This document shows, one piece after another, positions 1 through 58,214 of a stretch of 64,000 nucleotides of DNA (the first letter of the stretch is position 1; the number at the start of each line of letters is the position of its first letter). The translations under genes were made by a program, and so were the position numbers. The stretch spans positions 11,540,001 through 11,604,000 of the forward strand of contig CM072866.1 of assembly GCA_036937835.1 (NCBI GenBank), read 5' to 3'. The notes beneath the pieces were generated by a model. It was not told the origin of the DNA, did not search any database, and saw nothing but the letters and a program-made list of their open reading frames with translations. Source of the DNA: Pampus argenteus. Taxonomy: Eukaryota > Chordata > Actinopteri > Scombriformes > Stromateidae.

Positions 1-576
1 GGATTTTGTGGTAGACTAATTTGTCTCTGTCTTTATCTCTCCACCTGTTCCTGTATCTCTGATTCTTTCTCATCTCTTCTTACTCAGTTCTTCATCTCAC
101 TCTTCTCTTTCACTTTACTAGATGTTTGACAAAGAGCAGGATGAATAGGATAAAAGTGTGCATGCACATGAATTTAAGAATCTAATTTTAACCTGTTATG
201 TACCACCCATAGTTTGTGTCAGGACTGTATGTGTGTGCTGCGGTTGCTGCCCATTGCGTTTTGTGAGAGAAAATTTCTGTATGGATTACAACGTGGGGAT
301 CAGCTCTTTTCTGTGTCTGGGAAGATGCTTCGGGGAGCTTGTCACCTCTATATGTTCAATTCTTGCCCTGCTGTCACAGAATAGGTCTGTCAGTCACAGT
401 GTCAGTATTAGGACTCTCAGTGGCCGCCGCAGGCCATTCCCCTTTGGCTTTCCTTAGTGATGCCACACTCAGATGAATGCTCCTTTCACTCAGAGGGATG
501 CTGGCTGTCAAAACTGTCTGCTTGGCAAAAAGTACTTGTCTGAAGAAATATGTATGTATGTGTGTGTGTGTGTGTG

Positions 577-624
577 TCTATTGTGGGTTGTGTGGGTGTG
601 TCTATTGTGGGTTGTGTGGGTGTA
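577..624 (+). repeat. 24-bp tandem repeat, two copies
   Basis: A 24-base unit starting TCTATTGTGGG occurs at 577-600 and again at 601-624 with one difference in the last base. It follows directly on a TG run and probably arose from slippage at the edge of that microsatellite. Confidence 0.9.
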
Positions 625-3438
625 AACTCTTTAATAATACTGTATTTGACTTTATGATCACTGTGCTCACATTTTCAGTTATTGCAAATCCAGGGAAAAT
701 AAACTATAATTATTCATTTAGCTATTGCTTAGCTCACAACCAGAAACTTGATAATGTCATACCCTTCATAAATATGGTAACATCCCAATTGTAACATGTG
801 TGCCAAACCATGACTTGAATTGTCCACCCATAGTGGCCACCGCTTCGCGTATTCTATTTATTTGATATTTTCCAGATTTCGACTAAAGGAAGTAACATGT
901 ACCTACACAAGAAAATCAATTAAAAGTTGAAGCATACAATGGTACCATATGTAATATGATTCTGTCATATCCATAGCCACATGGGTAATATGTTTGTTTT
1001 TCCTGCTCCAGCTTAAATAATTCTCTACTGCATACAGTTAATTGACACAGTTGTGTCTAATTCAGGGAAATTAAACTCATTTCTACAGCAATACTCAACA
1101 ATATGATATGTTTTTTAATATCTTTAAACTCTAGCTTTGCCTAAGTATATAAAACAAACTCACAGCTGTGATCTGAGCAACGCTGGTGCCCCATTACAGT
1201 TTCTTTGCATCTTTGTCCTATTTGGACCACTAATTCTTGAAGAAAAAATAAAATGTTGGTGCACATGATTTAATGTTGAGATATGTTCAATATTAGGGTA
1301 TTCAATGTTGTTTACAACCTTTATAGTCTGGGTCTATTTGGTCTGTTTCTTTTCTGAATCCCACACAGACTCACAGGACGACTGTGCAGCTGTCACTCAC
1401 GCTGAAGAGATGTCGGACTCTGCGTTCTGTCTCTGTGTTTGCATGTTTGTATATGTGTGTAAGAGTGTGTGAATACCAAACTACAGCAGAAGGAAGTCAA
1501 TCTCAAATCTAATGAAAATGCAAATTGTCTTCCACCTGTCGACCTGCACTGTCAATCAGCATCACAATACCCCATCGCCTTTCAACCTCTCACAAAACGG
1601 GCAACAATCAACCCGGACGTGACTGGGACAAATCACCCCACCAAGCCATTTCCCTCATTCATTACAGATAAATCAATCTCCCTTATTGTTATGTGCTCTC
1701 TTCGCGTCCATCCTCTATTCTTCCATTGATTTTGTCACCCCTCCATTTGTCTGAACTGTTTTGTCTTCATCCCTCCTTTCAACATTTTCCCTGCATCTCA
1801 TCCAGAGGGAGGTTTTGTAATTGGTATCAAAAAAAGTTGGTGAAAAACGATAAAGCAAACGGGTAGCTGGAGGTGAATGGGAAGATTAACAAATATTTAA
1901 CTCCAGACTCTGCATTCAATTACAGTTCAGTTCAAATTGTTTTTTGTTTTTTTTGTCACTAACTCCAGGTTCCCAATTAGCCTGTCTCTGTTTAGGAGAC
2001 CAAGGAGGGCAGGATGGAAGGAAGGAATTTGAGACAGAAAACCAAGTGGCTCTAAATAATGAAAGGAGGAGCATGGCCTGGTCCAATTTCCTCACGTTTG
2101 TTCCTTCAATTGTGTAGTTAACTTGCAGAAGCTGTTTCTGATCAGTCCTGTGGCAGAAATGGAAACTGTGTTTGTCACGAGTAGTTTTCAAATTTGATTG
2201 AACAGTAGCACAGCTGTCAGTTTGTCCTGCTGAAATGTGAAGGATTTGTGTTCTAGACCAGATGAACTGTAAGAGTCGACTGTAGTGCCTCTTCCGATAA
2301 ATTACACCAGCACTGTGTCTGCTCTACTGTATCCAAACACTGTCAAAAGAACTGGACTCACTTGTGCAGCCAATATTTGAAACAAATCAGATCCTGTCCT
2401 TTAAATAAAGCATTTATCATTTAAAAATATAATATTCCTTAAATATAAAACAAAGTGAGAGAGCAGCGCTGTTGCCCTGTATAGGTTGATTCATTAAGGC
2501 ATGTTGCTCTTTTGGCATTACAGCAGTCAGTGATATCACAGCAGGAGTTTTGCCTTTGACTGCTGCTGAAAACATCTGATGTGACATAAATTAATTGCTT
2601 GTGGAGTGCAATAGGCTTGGAAAACTGAATCCATTGTTTTCTTTAATGTGACTCAGCAGATTTACTGTTTAAGCTGTTCCGACGTGGAGACAAGCCCATA
2701 TATTTGACTGAATGGATTGCTGAAGTCCTTTTTAATGTCTCCTCTTGGTGTATTTTTCTGTCTGGGTATTGTCTGATGTTTGCCATCTCTGTTACTTTTT
2801 GCCATATCTTAAGAGCAGCAACACTAACATTGTTTTCCCTTTTTTGTGGTTTCTCCCCACTGCATGAGAAAATTAAATTAGATTAGCTGCCAGGGAATGC
2901 GTGACACCGATACGCGATTTGTCTCCATGATCAGAGATTGGAGTTGATCTCATTCTGTTGTCCTCATCTCAACTCTTCTTGTGACAGCAACTTATCTTTT
3001 ATAATGACCTGCATAAATCACTCGATTAGAATTACATTTTGTTTAGCTGACCCCTCTGACCCACATTGTGTCCCAACAAGGTGCATCTATAAATGAGGAA
3101 GTGTTTTGACCTTTTTCTGGCTCCACAAACAGAGAATCAATTTTTGCTGCTGTCCGATAAATAGCTTCTCCATCAGCTCACGAAACGGGATCATCAGCCT
3201 TATCCAGGGACATAATGTGTGTTACACCACCATGTAGAGATAGCCAGCATTACCTAAAAGAGGCTTTTTAGGGATATACTCAGTTATTGAGGCTGTTTTG
3301 AAATTCATATGCGACAGTCATGAAAAACATGCCACAGTATTGTTTATATTTGCATTTTTGTATAAAGAAAAATAAAGCACTGGTTGCAGTACACTAGTTC
3401 ATTTAATTTTAATATCATGCAAAATTATTCAATTATCT

Positions 3439-3473
3439 AGACTGTTAAGCACTGATTAATTATATAATCAGTC
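3439..3473 (+). repeat. 35-bp direct repeat with internal palindrome, copy 1
   Basis: A 35-base sequence beginning AGACTGTTAAGC is repeated identically at 3617-3651, 178 bases downstream. It contains the inverted repeat ACTGATTA / TAATCAGT with a 6-base spacer, so each copy can form a small hairpin. The flanks of the two copies differ. Confidence 0.9.
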
Positions 3474-3616
3474 TTTTAAAAATAAAGCTTTGAAATGTTA
3501 AGAAAGTGTTTTGATGTTTCTGCAAGAAACATTTAACTTTATTTCTCTATAAAATAGGACTGTGTATTTACAAATGAGGCCATGTAGACTAATTTGGGAT
3601 CACTTTACCATACTTA

Positions 3617-3651
3617 AGACTGTTAAGCACTGATTAATTATATAATCAGTC
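3617..3651 (+). repeat. 35-bp direct repeat with internal palindrome, copy 2
   Basis: Second identical copy of the element at 3439-3473. A TG microsatellite begins 15 bases after it. The pair could be the ends of a short inserted element, or a duplicated AT-rich protein-binding site. Confidence 0.9.
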
Positions 3652-3661
3652 ACCAAATTGT

Positions 3662-3665
<4 letters not shown>

Positions 3666-3694
<29 letters not shown>
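3666..3694 (+). repeat. (TG)n microsatellite
   Basis: About 14 TG units without interruption, directly after the second 35-bp repeat. Confidence 0.97.
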
Positions 3695-3696
<2 letters not shown>

Positions 3697-6600
3697 ATCT
3701 GTCTTTATCTAATTCTCAGATTTGTGTTGCTGCCGTTCTCAAGTATTGTATAAATCAGTTAAGATGTGAAAATCAAGCATGCGTAAGATAATCCTGTCGG
3801 CAACACACATTTGCAACAAAAACCGATTCCTTAACTCTCACACATTACAAGATTGTACCTTGTGCATGTATTTTCAGACTGTGTCTGATCTTCAAAACCA
3901 GCTAGAATCTAGAATCAAGCTACCAGATGTGTAGCTTGCAGTTTAATTAGACTGTGAGTACATCAAGCATAACTCCAAGTACTGACTGATGTTTTGAAGA
4001 ACACCAGTAAGCTAAACATACAATGACCAAATCCATGCAAAGTGAACGTGGCACAAAAGGCAATCCAGTTCCCATAATATGTCATGATTTCATTGCTTTA
4101 TATTCAGTATTACAAAAAAGATTTTTATATTCCATAAATATAATTTCTTTGCAATATAGTTAAAAGCATTTCCGTCAATTAGATTTTTACATGGTAACAA
4201 GATGCATTTTAATGTCCTTTTGCCCCTTCTCGCCTTGATTTTTATCTTGCCTATACAGCTAACGGCACCCATGGAGTCGCACAATGTGAGATGCCATCTG
4301 AGGCTGGTTTCCTCTGTCATTTTCAAAGTCATTATTCCCCCTTGGAAAGAGAGTTGGTTGTGGACGAAATTTGATGGCGACTTTGCGGGAAAGATAAAAG
4401 AAGGTCAAAAGAAATTTGTGTGAGCCACGGCAGCTGAAACAAACCCTCTCCTATCTTTGTCCATGTCTGTGGATAGATGACTTTAGTTATCAACCCTACA
4501 AGAAAATGTGTTACACATACCACATGTAAGAATATTTGTCTCTTGATCTTTAGTCTTCCCTTGCTCTGTTTATATGTTATATTGCCTTCACATAGATATT
4601 ATTGGTTCTCATTTCAGGAAACGTAGTTTGAAAAAGTCACAATGTTGCAGAGAGGAAATGTAGTAATAAGAATATGACTATTCATGGGTTTCTTTTTACT
4701 ACCTTGCATGTTCACAGAGATAATTACAGTATATCTTATATTCTTCCAGTACTGAGGGACCTTTGGTTGCTAAAACCTTTAGACCACATATCCATAATTT
4801 GTAAAATAAGGTGTATAGCACTGCAGGACCCAATGTTGTACCCACTACTATATTCTACTGTAAAGGGTGGGAGCTCATGGGTTATATAAACATCATCAAC
4901 AACAAAGCAATACAAAAAGAAAAAGAACACCACTAAATGTGCAGCGCAAAAGATGTGATAATAACCACCCTAATAATCAGAGCTGCATTTTCTTCTTCTT
5001 CTGTGCCTGTGATGGATTTACAAGTGCTGGTTAGCTCAGCCAGCTAGATGCTGTTTCAAGGTAGTTCATTAACAAAAGTGACAGTGCTGCAGAAGGAACG
5101 TAAGCATGATGAAAAAGCTGCATATTGCAGCTGTGACAGAGTCTGCAACACTTTCTCCACTCTAGGATTGGACTTAACACCTCTTTGATGCTTCCAATGA
5201 TATAATACCATTCTCAGCTTCAGTGGGCAAATCTTGCTATTTTAAGAACACATCTATCATACAGTTAGTGCAACATTTTCTAGATGATTGCTTAAAAGTG
5301 AGTCAGGTATAACGTCTATATTTGCTTTGTAGAGTCTGAAGTGAGGTGAAGCCTTATACATTTGAGTATACTCTTCGTCAGACAGAATTATTTTTAGACT
5401 TCGGCTATTTCTTCTACATACTACAAGTATGCGTGTGTGTTTAGGCATTTTAATGGACTGAAATGCATTCTGTGTGTGCGCACACACACACACACGCATA
5501 CAAACAAAAGGTGTAAAAATTTCATGTTTGCCCAATGGATTCCCGCAGATGGAGCAGAACTATTCCCACAGCCCGTGGAGTGGGACAGCCTGCGTGGGCG
5601 GTGGGCTGTCAGTCAAATCCACATGTACCAGGGCAAGTGATGCATGAAGGGAGTTTGAGATTTCACTGTCATCTTCAGTCTGGTCCCCTGTAGATCGCCC
5701 CCACTCTGCCTCCATTTCTGCTCCAACGCTTCACTGGCCACATAGACTGTATTATGTATCCCACAACTACAACTGACTGCAAATCATTTAACTGAACAAA
5801 TAAGCTGGTCTCGAGTTGTATCTTGGTTTGCTCCACCTTTTGTTTAAGATAATTCTTGCCACAAGTTGTATGTTAAGATAAAATGTGTTATTGAGTGGAA
5901 AAACAAAAGCTTTATATTATACGTACACTGTTATACTGTATCAATCTGCACCGCATCCTTCCTGTAAATTCTATTTTCTAACGTGTTATACTACACAGTC
6001 TTACTACTATTACCTCTGTAGCTGCTATTGCTGCTGTGACTTCTACTACTGTAACACTGTTGGCCACTGGATGCCGCTGTTGCATCCTGATTACATTCGC
6101 TGTCCGTGGTGCTAAAATGCTGCACCTTAGATGTTCAACATGGGGGTTTCCCGTATTATTCCATGTCAGTCGACACCAAATAGGAACACAGTCACCTAAT
6201 AGTTCCTAACGTGATAAAAAAAGATGTATGTTATGTAACTATGAAGACAATTAAACGTACTGTTTGTGCAAAATTAGTTACTCATTCCATTTCTAAAGAA
6301 TAGGGTGCAAAAATAATTTATTGTCTGCCTTCTGGTGACCCAACCTGAAGACGGCTACTCCTACTAGGCTAAGGATCAGATCTCCATAAAGAAATGGTCC
6401 TGATAGGGTGACGGGATTGGATGCACTGAAGAAAGCAGCTACTTGAGTACTTCTCCTGTCACAATAGCGGCTCCAGCTTTAAAGCCGTAGACGGCGCCTT
6501 GCAGAAGTGAACGCAGCAGCAGACGCTTTAGCCCATCCGGAGCTGTCCATCTCTGGCTGCTGTCAAGTGTGTCAGCATAAGCTACAACCGTACAGGAAAT

Positions 6601-6727
6601 AATAGCAATTTGCCTCCCAAATAAAAGCAAAACGTGCACTGAGTAGTGAATGCGTTATAGCCCATTTGGATAATTGTGTCATTAAAAGCGATTGCAAACT
6701 TTATTTTATTTTTTTTTTTAATTTTAG

Positions 6728-6812
6728 ATCAATGGGGTTTCTTTAGAGAGACGCAATAACAAGAAGCTTCTGCCCACTACAGCCCACCCACAGGATCGTC
6801 AGGCTACACAGA
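6728..6812 (+). other. Exon-like segment upstream of the mgat5b leader (unproven)
   Basis: A T-rich tract ending TTTTAG is followed by 85 bases and then by GTAAAG, so it has both splice signals. One frame is open throughout (INGVSLERRNNKKLLPTTAH and on to QATQK), but the peptide matches no family I know. It could be an alternative leader exon of mgat5b, an exon of an unknown gene, or chance. It contains an ATG whose frame closes after four codons. Confidence 0.2.
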
Positions 6813-7059
6813 AGGTAAAGTAACACATGTACACTACAAGCACATTTTAGACTTATGATTTGAACATTTCTCAGAGGGTTTATGTAGCCTAAGTTTCCTC
6901 GTTAGATAAGCATTACTAATAACGTGTTGCTTGTGAAGTAAAACTGTAAAGACACAGCCTGTGATTTGATGATTTGACATGATTGTAGCCTTTACTACTT
7001 TTCACTTTAGCTAATAGAAAACTAGCGTCGAGCATCTATAAGAATAGTCTATTATTTTG

Positions 7060-7611
7060 AAAAGATCAACCGGACATTGTGGTTAGACTACAGCAGACTT
7101 GACAGTAGAGAAGGAACCTGATAACAGGCGATACTGTTGACTTGGCACACTGGCGCTGGTTTCGCTGTGAAGTTAAAACGTCTGTGCAGCCAGCTCTCCA
7201 CTTCACACAATCTTACAGAGAGACGCAGATTTGAAAGGACACACGCTTCACCCACGACAACAACAACGACAACGACAACGACATTTCTGCTACTTTACAT
7301 CGGACATGAATCCAACGGTCGACACAACCTGCAGTGACTTCACCTCAGATTCAGAGTGTTTGCCTGTCGACGGAATAACCTTTTAAATGACACTTTCACA
7401 CCCAAGAAAAGAGACCTGCTGAATGAAACTTTCTACTATTTCTCCTGGAGGGCTAAACTTACAGGCGTTGTGTTTTAATTAAAAGTAAAATAAATAACCG
7501 AGTTGACTGCAGGTGTGCAACGCTGGATGGGACGCAGATAAAAATGTTTTATCACCTCAACTTCCAGGTTGGGAGGTTAACGACGATGTCAGAGGTCACC
7601 CGTTTTGGAAA
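7060..7611 (+). other. mgat5b: Probable 5' leader (5' UTR) of mgat5b
   Basis: This stretch leads directly into the coding start and is richer in CG dinucleotides than its surroundings. A TATAAG at 7037-7042 lies about 25-30 bases before its assumed start, but I cannot fix a transcription start. It holds an imperfect ACAACG repeat (7257-7284), whose translation gives a meaningless poly-threonine run, and a series of small upstream ORFs (7306-7615). A pyrimidine-rich sequence ending CTTCCAG at 7567 could act as a splice acceptor, so the leader may be interrupted by an intron. No other gene is visible here. Confidence 0.5.
7306..7482 (+). promoter_or_regulatory. Three exactly abutting in-frame uORFs in the mgat5b leader
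   Basis: uORF1 runs 7306-7386 (26 codons, MNPTVDTTC..., stop TAA). uORF2 starts at the very next base, 7387-7422 (11 codons, stop TGA). uORF3 starts at the next base again, 7423-7482 (19 codons, stop TAA). Each stop is immediately followed by an ATG, so all three share one frame. Upstream ORFs commonly reduce translation of the main frame. The exact stop-start abutment could allow termination-reinitiation, but that is inference, and the peptides resemble nothing I know. Confidence 0.5.

Positions 7612-7615
<4 letters not shown>
7527..7615 (+). promoter_or_regulatory. uORFs 4 and 5; the last overlaps the mgat5b start as ATGA
   Basis: A minimal uORF (7527-7541, MGRR-stop) is followed three bases later by a 23-codon uORF (7544-7615, MFYHLNFQVGR...). 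Its TGA stop at 7613-7615 overlaps the mgat5b ATG at 7612-7614. The -3 base of both the uORF and the main ATG is A, so both contexts are reasonable. If the leader is unspliced here, a ribosome finishing this uORF stops exactly on the main start codon. If the CTTCCAG at 7561-7567 is a real acceptor, the ATG of this uORF would be removed from the mRNA. Confidence 0.5.
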
Positions 7616-53540
<45,925 letters not shown>

Positions 53541-54222
53541 GTGAGTTACTATACTGTATGTGAACACTACCAAACCAATGCTGGAGTATTTGACTTGTGG
53601 TGGTTTTTGAGCAGATGATAATGCCTGCTTTAAGCCCATTTCTCAATCAAATCAACCTCTGCTGAAAACCTGAATAAACCTTAATCTGAATAGGTATTAA
53701 GGGAATCCAGTAGGTTATATTTCTCCAGTTGACCAGGTACATCTTGTCAATATAGCATTTATTCAGGACAAGAAAACATTGTTTTGAAAAGAGTAAGGAT
53801 CTAAGTAAACATTACTTGAACCGAAGTATGGCCCTTTCTAAAAAAATACACATTTTATCGCATGTACCCTATAAATTACTTTCACTAATAATCTTGCCTT
53901 TATGTTACTTGTTTATTAGAAGAGCTGCAAATGTCATGAACATATACAGTCCTCCAGTTACTACTTTCCCTTGTACTCCCACATATTGTATTCGAAATGT
54001 ACAAGAGGAATGTGTGCTCGAATTATAACCCATTCCCACTTAACCTAAAGATTAGGCTTGACAGCCCTATGGTCTTGTTGATTTATTTGTCACTGTATTG
54101 ATCCCATATTGATGCTCTACACCGCATTATGTCAGTGTCACAGCGCTGGTGTGTGTCTTTTTTATCCTGTGCGTCAGCATGCTTACATGTTTCTGCTGAC
54201 AGATACAGCTGTAGAGCCAACA

Positions 54223-54268
54223 TACACACGCACACGCACGCACACACACACACACACACACACGCACA
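54223..54268 (+). repeat. (CA)n microsatellite with CG-containing units
   Basis: CACACG units followed by about 11 pure CA units. Confidence 0.95.
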
Positions 54269-55640
54269 TTCGTACCTGTTAGTAAAGATCCCTCAGGCGT
54301 GCTCTGTCCAGTTTATACAATAACAATATCTACTTCATTGCTGAGACTGAATAAATCACACAGGTTGGCAGGCTCCACGTCTTATGATGATGAATGGCTA
54401 ATGTTGAACTGTAGAATCATGAATATGGTATGAGTGTAAGAAGACCAGTAAGTCGCACTCTGGGTGGACAGCATGTTTCAGCCTTGATTGGTCCAATAGT
54501 CTTTCTGCCATCATTGATCATTGCAATGGTACTGGTATATGGTATAGACCACTATAATGATGTCTACAGAGAGACCCCACTGCATTTTACACTGTGCACT
54601 GCAAGTATTATGTTGACCCCTGGCCTTTGCCAGTCATTTTGTAGACTTATAACATCTCAGGGAGAAAGAGTGTGTGTGTAAATCTAGAGGATTTTAATAC
54701 TTAAAAAATGAGTTTAGAGATGGCAGGGAAATCCACAAGGCTCAGCTGTCATATATGAAACGAATGATAGTGTTGTTTTTACTGTGTGCATGTCACTGTA
54801 GTGTGTCGAGACCCATATTTAAAATTGGTGATCCTCACAACCTGGGCTATGATGTTTTAGGTGACTGTGCAGTATAATCCAACTTACCGGCATGAAGCAT
54901 TATTTCATCTACACGAATTGTTTCATCCACCTCAATGGCATTGGTAGGAAAAAATAGCTTTTAGCATTGGATTACTTGAGGAAGCAGTCAAATCATTCTT
55001 CCAACTGCATCGGGATCCTGACACTTGAGCTGAGTGAGAGACAACGCATCAACTTTGTCTTGTGACCTTTCCACATGGTTCACTGCAGGAAAGTGAGGGG
55101 GGTTGTTCAGTGTTTCCAGTCATTTTTTGTTGGTGTGTCACTTTTTTTCTCAAACCTTTCATTTCCTTTTATCCCTTCCTTCACTAACACAGGAAATGGA
55201 GAGTTAAGGTTGAAGCAAGGTGATAATGCATTTTGGCTGTCACATAGTTGTACTATAAATCTGCTGTGTTCTCCTTTTATATGTCTCTTATCTTCCCCTA
55301 TAAAACTGGTGCATTATAATGTTTAATACGTCTCACTTTTCACACTGAACCTGATACTAACATGCTATAGATAATGTATGAAGTACTGTAAAAGGCAGTA
55401 GTGTAAAGGAGTCATAAAAAGTGCAATGACGGGGAGGTGGGGGGCAGGGTGTGAGATAGCTACTGATGTTGGCTATGTCACATATTGGCTTGGTGTACAT
55501 TCACATCATGTCATGCAAATGCAATCAGCGCTTTTGTCAGTAAACAGAAAAGTGGAATCCATAATGATTACCTTGCACCCTACACCACATTTTTAATAGC
55601 TAACGATCAAGAACATTTCACACAAAATATCCCTCAGTGT

Positions 55641-55661
55641 CAACAACAACAACAACAACAC
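55641..55661 (+). repeat. (CAA)n microsatellite
   Basis: About seven CAA units. Confidence 0.95.
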
Positions 55662-58214
55662 ATACAATTTCATGTCATACAGTATTTCCTTACAGATGAT
55701 TTATATGCATCTCATTTTTGCTGCTGATGTTGTTTCATTGTAGCACAAAGTTAGAATAGCTATTGTCTGCTGGTGTAATAGTATGGATGATATACAGTCA
55801 TTTTATAAGCAAAGTTGTGTTACATGGTTTTGAGTAATTAATTTCTGACACTTGAGTTGCAAGTTTACCCACTGTCTCTCCCAATATTGTCCATTTCTGT
55901 AGAAATACTCTATTTCCAAAGGGACCAAACCAGACAGACAGGGACACAAATGTGTAGACAGACACACAGATATAAATGCAAACAAATGATGAGATGATTT
56001 GTGCAAGCAGGCAGGCCAAGACAAATGGAAAACCAGGCAGACACACAACAGTTTCCCCAAAGAGTCTGCTTTGTGGAAGGTGAGTCCAAACACAGATTTG
56101 GAAACACATTTGTTTTCCTTTGGGCAACACTGACCAGCATTAGAACAAAACTGAACAAAAAGTGCCTTGGGCCCATCCACCTTCTCGGTTCCACAACTCC
56201 ACAGTGGTTTGTGTTTGTGCGTGTGTATCACACAGTCTGTGACACATTGTTCTCACGGCCACAAAAGGGTTATGATTGCTGAGGAAGGAAGCAGTGTATA
56301 GCTCTAATTGGCCGCTGAGGGAATGATTAGGGCCGAGGTTGTGTTCCTGTATGTAACATGCACCCTGGTCTGTAGTCTCCAGTCAGAAATGCAGTCAACT
56401 GGCTGGATATTATTTACTAGAGATGCATAAAAAGATCACATATAGACCAGCTTACATGAATGGCTCATAGTCAAGAATGATAGTGAAAATAAACTACTAG
56501 TATGAAGAATAACTATATTGTGACACGTTTTGGCTTATAGTCCTTACAGGGTGAGCATATAACACATTAGCTTATTAATAACTCAACTGAGATGACAGAA
56601 CTCTTTAGGTTTCAGTTTTGTACTCCTCTTCTATTTTGTATCCAATAGTTATTTTTAAATTAATGCGGTTATGGTGTTGACATGTTGCCTGCAGGTTATA
56701 ATGATACAAAGAATCATTCACTCCTAATATTTCTTTTCCTGTGACAGAGCAGAGACATATCTCAGTCCCAAGGCTGTCACTGTGCAGGTTGATGGATTGA
56801 AGAGAAAATGTGTATGAAGCCTGTTGCTGGGGGTGGGGGTGGGGGGTACAGCAAAGAGCTGACGTGGCATCTGTGAAGTTGGGGTGTTATTCAAATATGC
56901 AAATCATGATTCTTTGCATTGTTGTTTTTTTTTTGAAGACTCGTCAATAAATGCCATAAAAGCTGTGTTTTGAATCTGTCTAGTTATGCACAAAGTAAAA
57001 CACACAACAGCACATAAACCTTGAGTTAATTCAATCCAGATTTTTGCATCTCCCCGTCTCTGCTGAGTGTGCATTCAACATGGGCTAATTGAGTAGCTTG
57101 ATGGAAATGAGGCTAAATTTGGTGCCAATTAGATTGGCAAGGCACTTAAGATATATTCCTGTGAGTATGAGAATAGTCTCTACATTATACATCACCTGGT
57201 CCAGAGCTGCTGCAGTCAATGTGAAGGTGGATGGTCAGCACCTTTGCACCTTTTACTGTCACTGTCGTAAAGTCATATAGAAAGTACAGTCAAAAGAAAA
57301 AGCCCCTTTTCCTGTGTGCAGAAAGGATAAGTAGTAGTCAGTGTACAGTACAGCAGCTAGAATGTGCCATTTCAGGGAGCAACTATGATAAAACTGCTGT
57401 TTCTCTGGCACATCATGTGTGATGCTGATAGTGTGATGGCTTCAATAGAAAATAATAGGTGAGATACATCTGTACTAATGTTGGCCTTTATGTACTGACT
57501 ACCCAGAATAAACAACAGCCAGTAACCCTGGCATTATGCGACAGCTGACAAAGTTGATGTGTGCATAGATGGAAAAACACAAATGACAAATCAGTTGCCA
57601 AATGTTTGAAAAATGTTAGTGTTAAATACAGCAAATGTTATTGGATACTTTCTTTTCATTGGAGTTTCTTAACTTTCTTCTCTGTCCACCTCGCTCTTTC
57701 ACTCACTTGCACTGCTTCTCCATCTCTTCCTCTTCTAACTTGAGGTGTCGAGTTTCACAGTCTCATCACCCCTGCAGGTGATGTTTCAGTTGCCATGGAG
57801 ATCAGACTCAGGTCTAGTTGGGGTTGGAGGTGGAGAGAGTAACAGCTAATCAACACTGTCAATAAAATAAAGATATAAGTAGAAAACCTAAAAGCAGGCC
57901 TACAGCAGGAACACACATTTATTCTAAATTTCCTCTCAGGTGTACAGGTTTTTTAGTTATGGTATTCTTTTGATGATGGAAACCAGAAGCTATTTCTCTG
58001 GATCACAGAGGATGGAGCTGTAGACCACACCCCTCATTCCGTAACAAAGGGTCACATGAGTCACCCTTCAAGGTGTGAATTGGAATGAGAGTCATTGTGG
58101 TCACATGATCCAGAGAATGAAACCTACTCCGATGGTGAAGAGCAGATAAACTTCCTGGGATGTGATCTCAAGGCAGGATGGTATGTAGCAGACAGGTGCA
58201 GCTTTTCTATTAAT

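Larger units (their letters stand above)
1..6700. other. Upstream intergenic region without a recognised gene
   Basis: No ORF here resembles a known protein. Visible items are a TG run after ATGTATG (~551-576) leading into a two-copy 24-bp tandem (577-624), a palindrome-bearing direct repeat (3439-3473 and 3617-3651), a TG microsatellite (3666-3694), a short CA run near 5481, and a GC-rich island near 5550-5637. The block 2880-3230 is complex non-repetitive sequence and might be regulatory. Confidence 0.6.

Noticed and set aside
7137..7337. 66-codon frame with a run of threonines in the leader
   Set aside because: It begins with TTG, not ATG, and the threonine run is the translated ACAACG repeat.
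55803..56231. 142-codon minus-strand ORF with two other long overlapping minus frames
   Set aside because: Cys/Leu-rich composition without motifs. Three overlapping open frames indicate a local shortage of stop codons and not a gene.
56829..56846. G-rich run GGGGGTGGGGGTGGGGGG as a G-quadruplex
   Set aside because: Only three runs of three or more G are adjacent, and the next G run is about 35 bases away, so an ordinary intramolecular quadruplex is doubtful.
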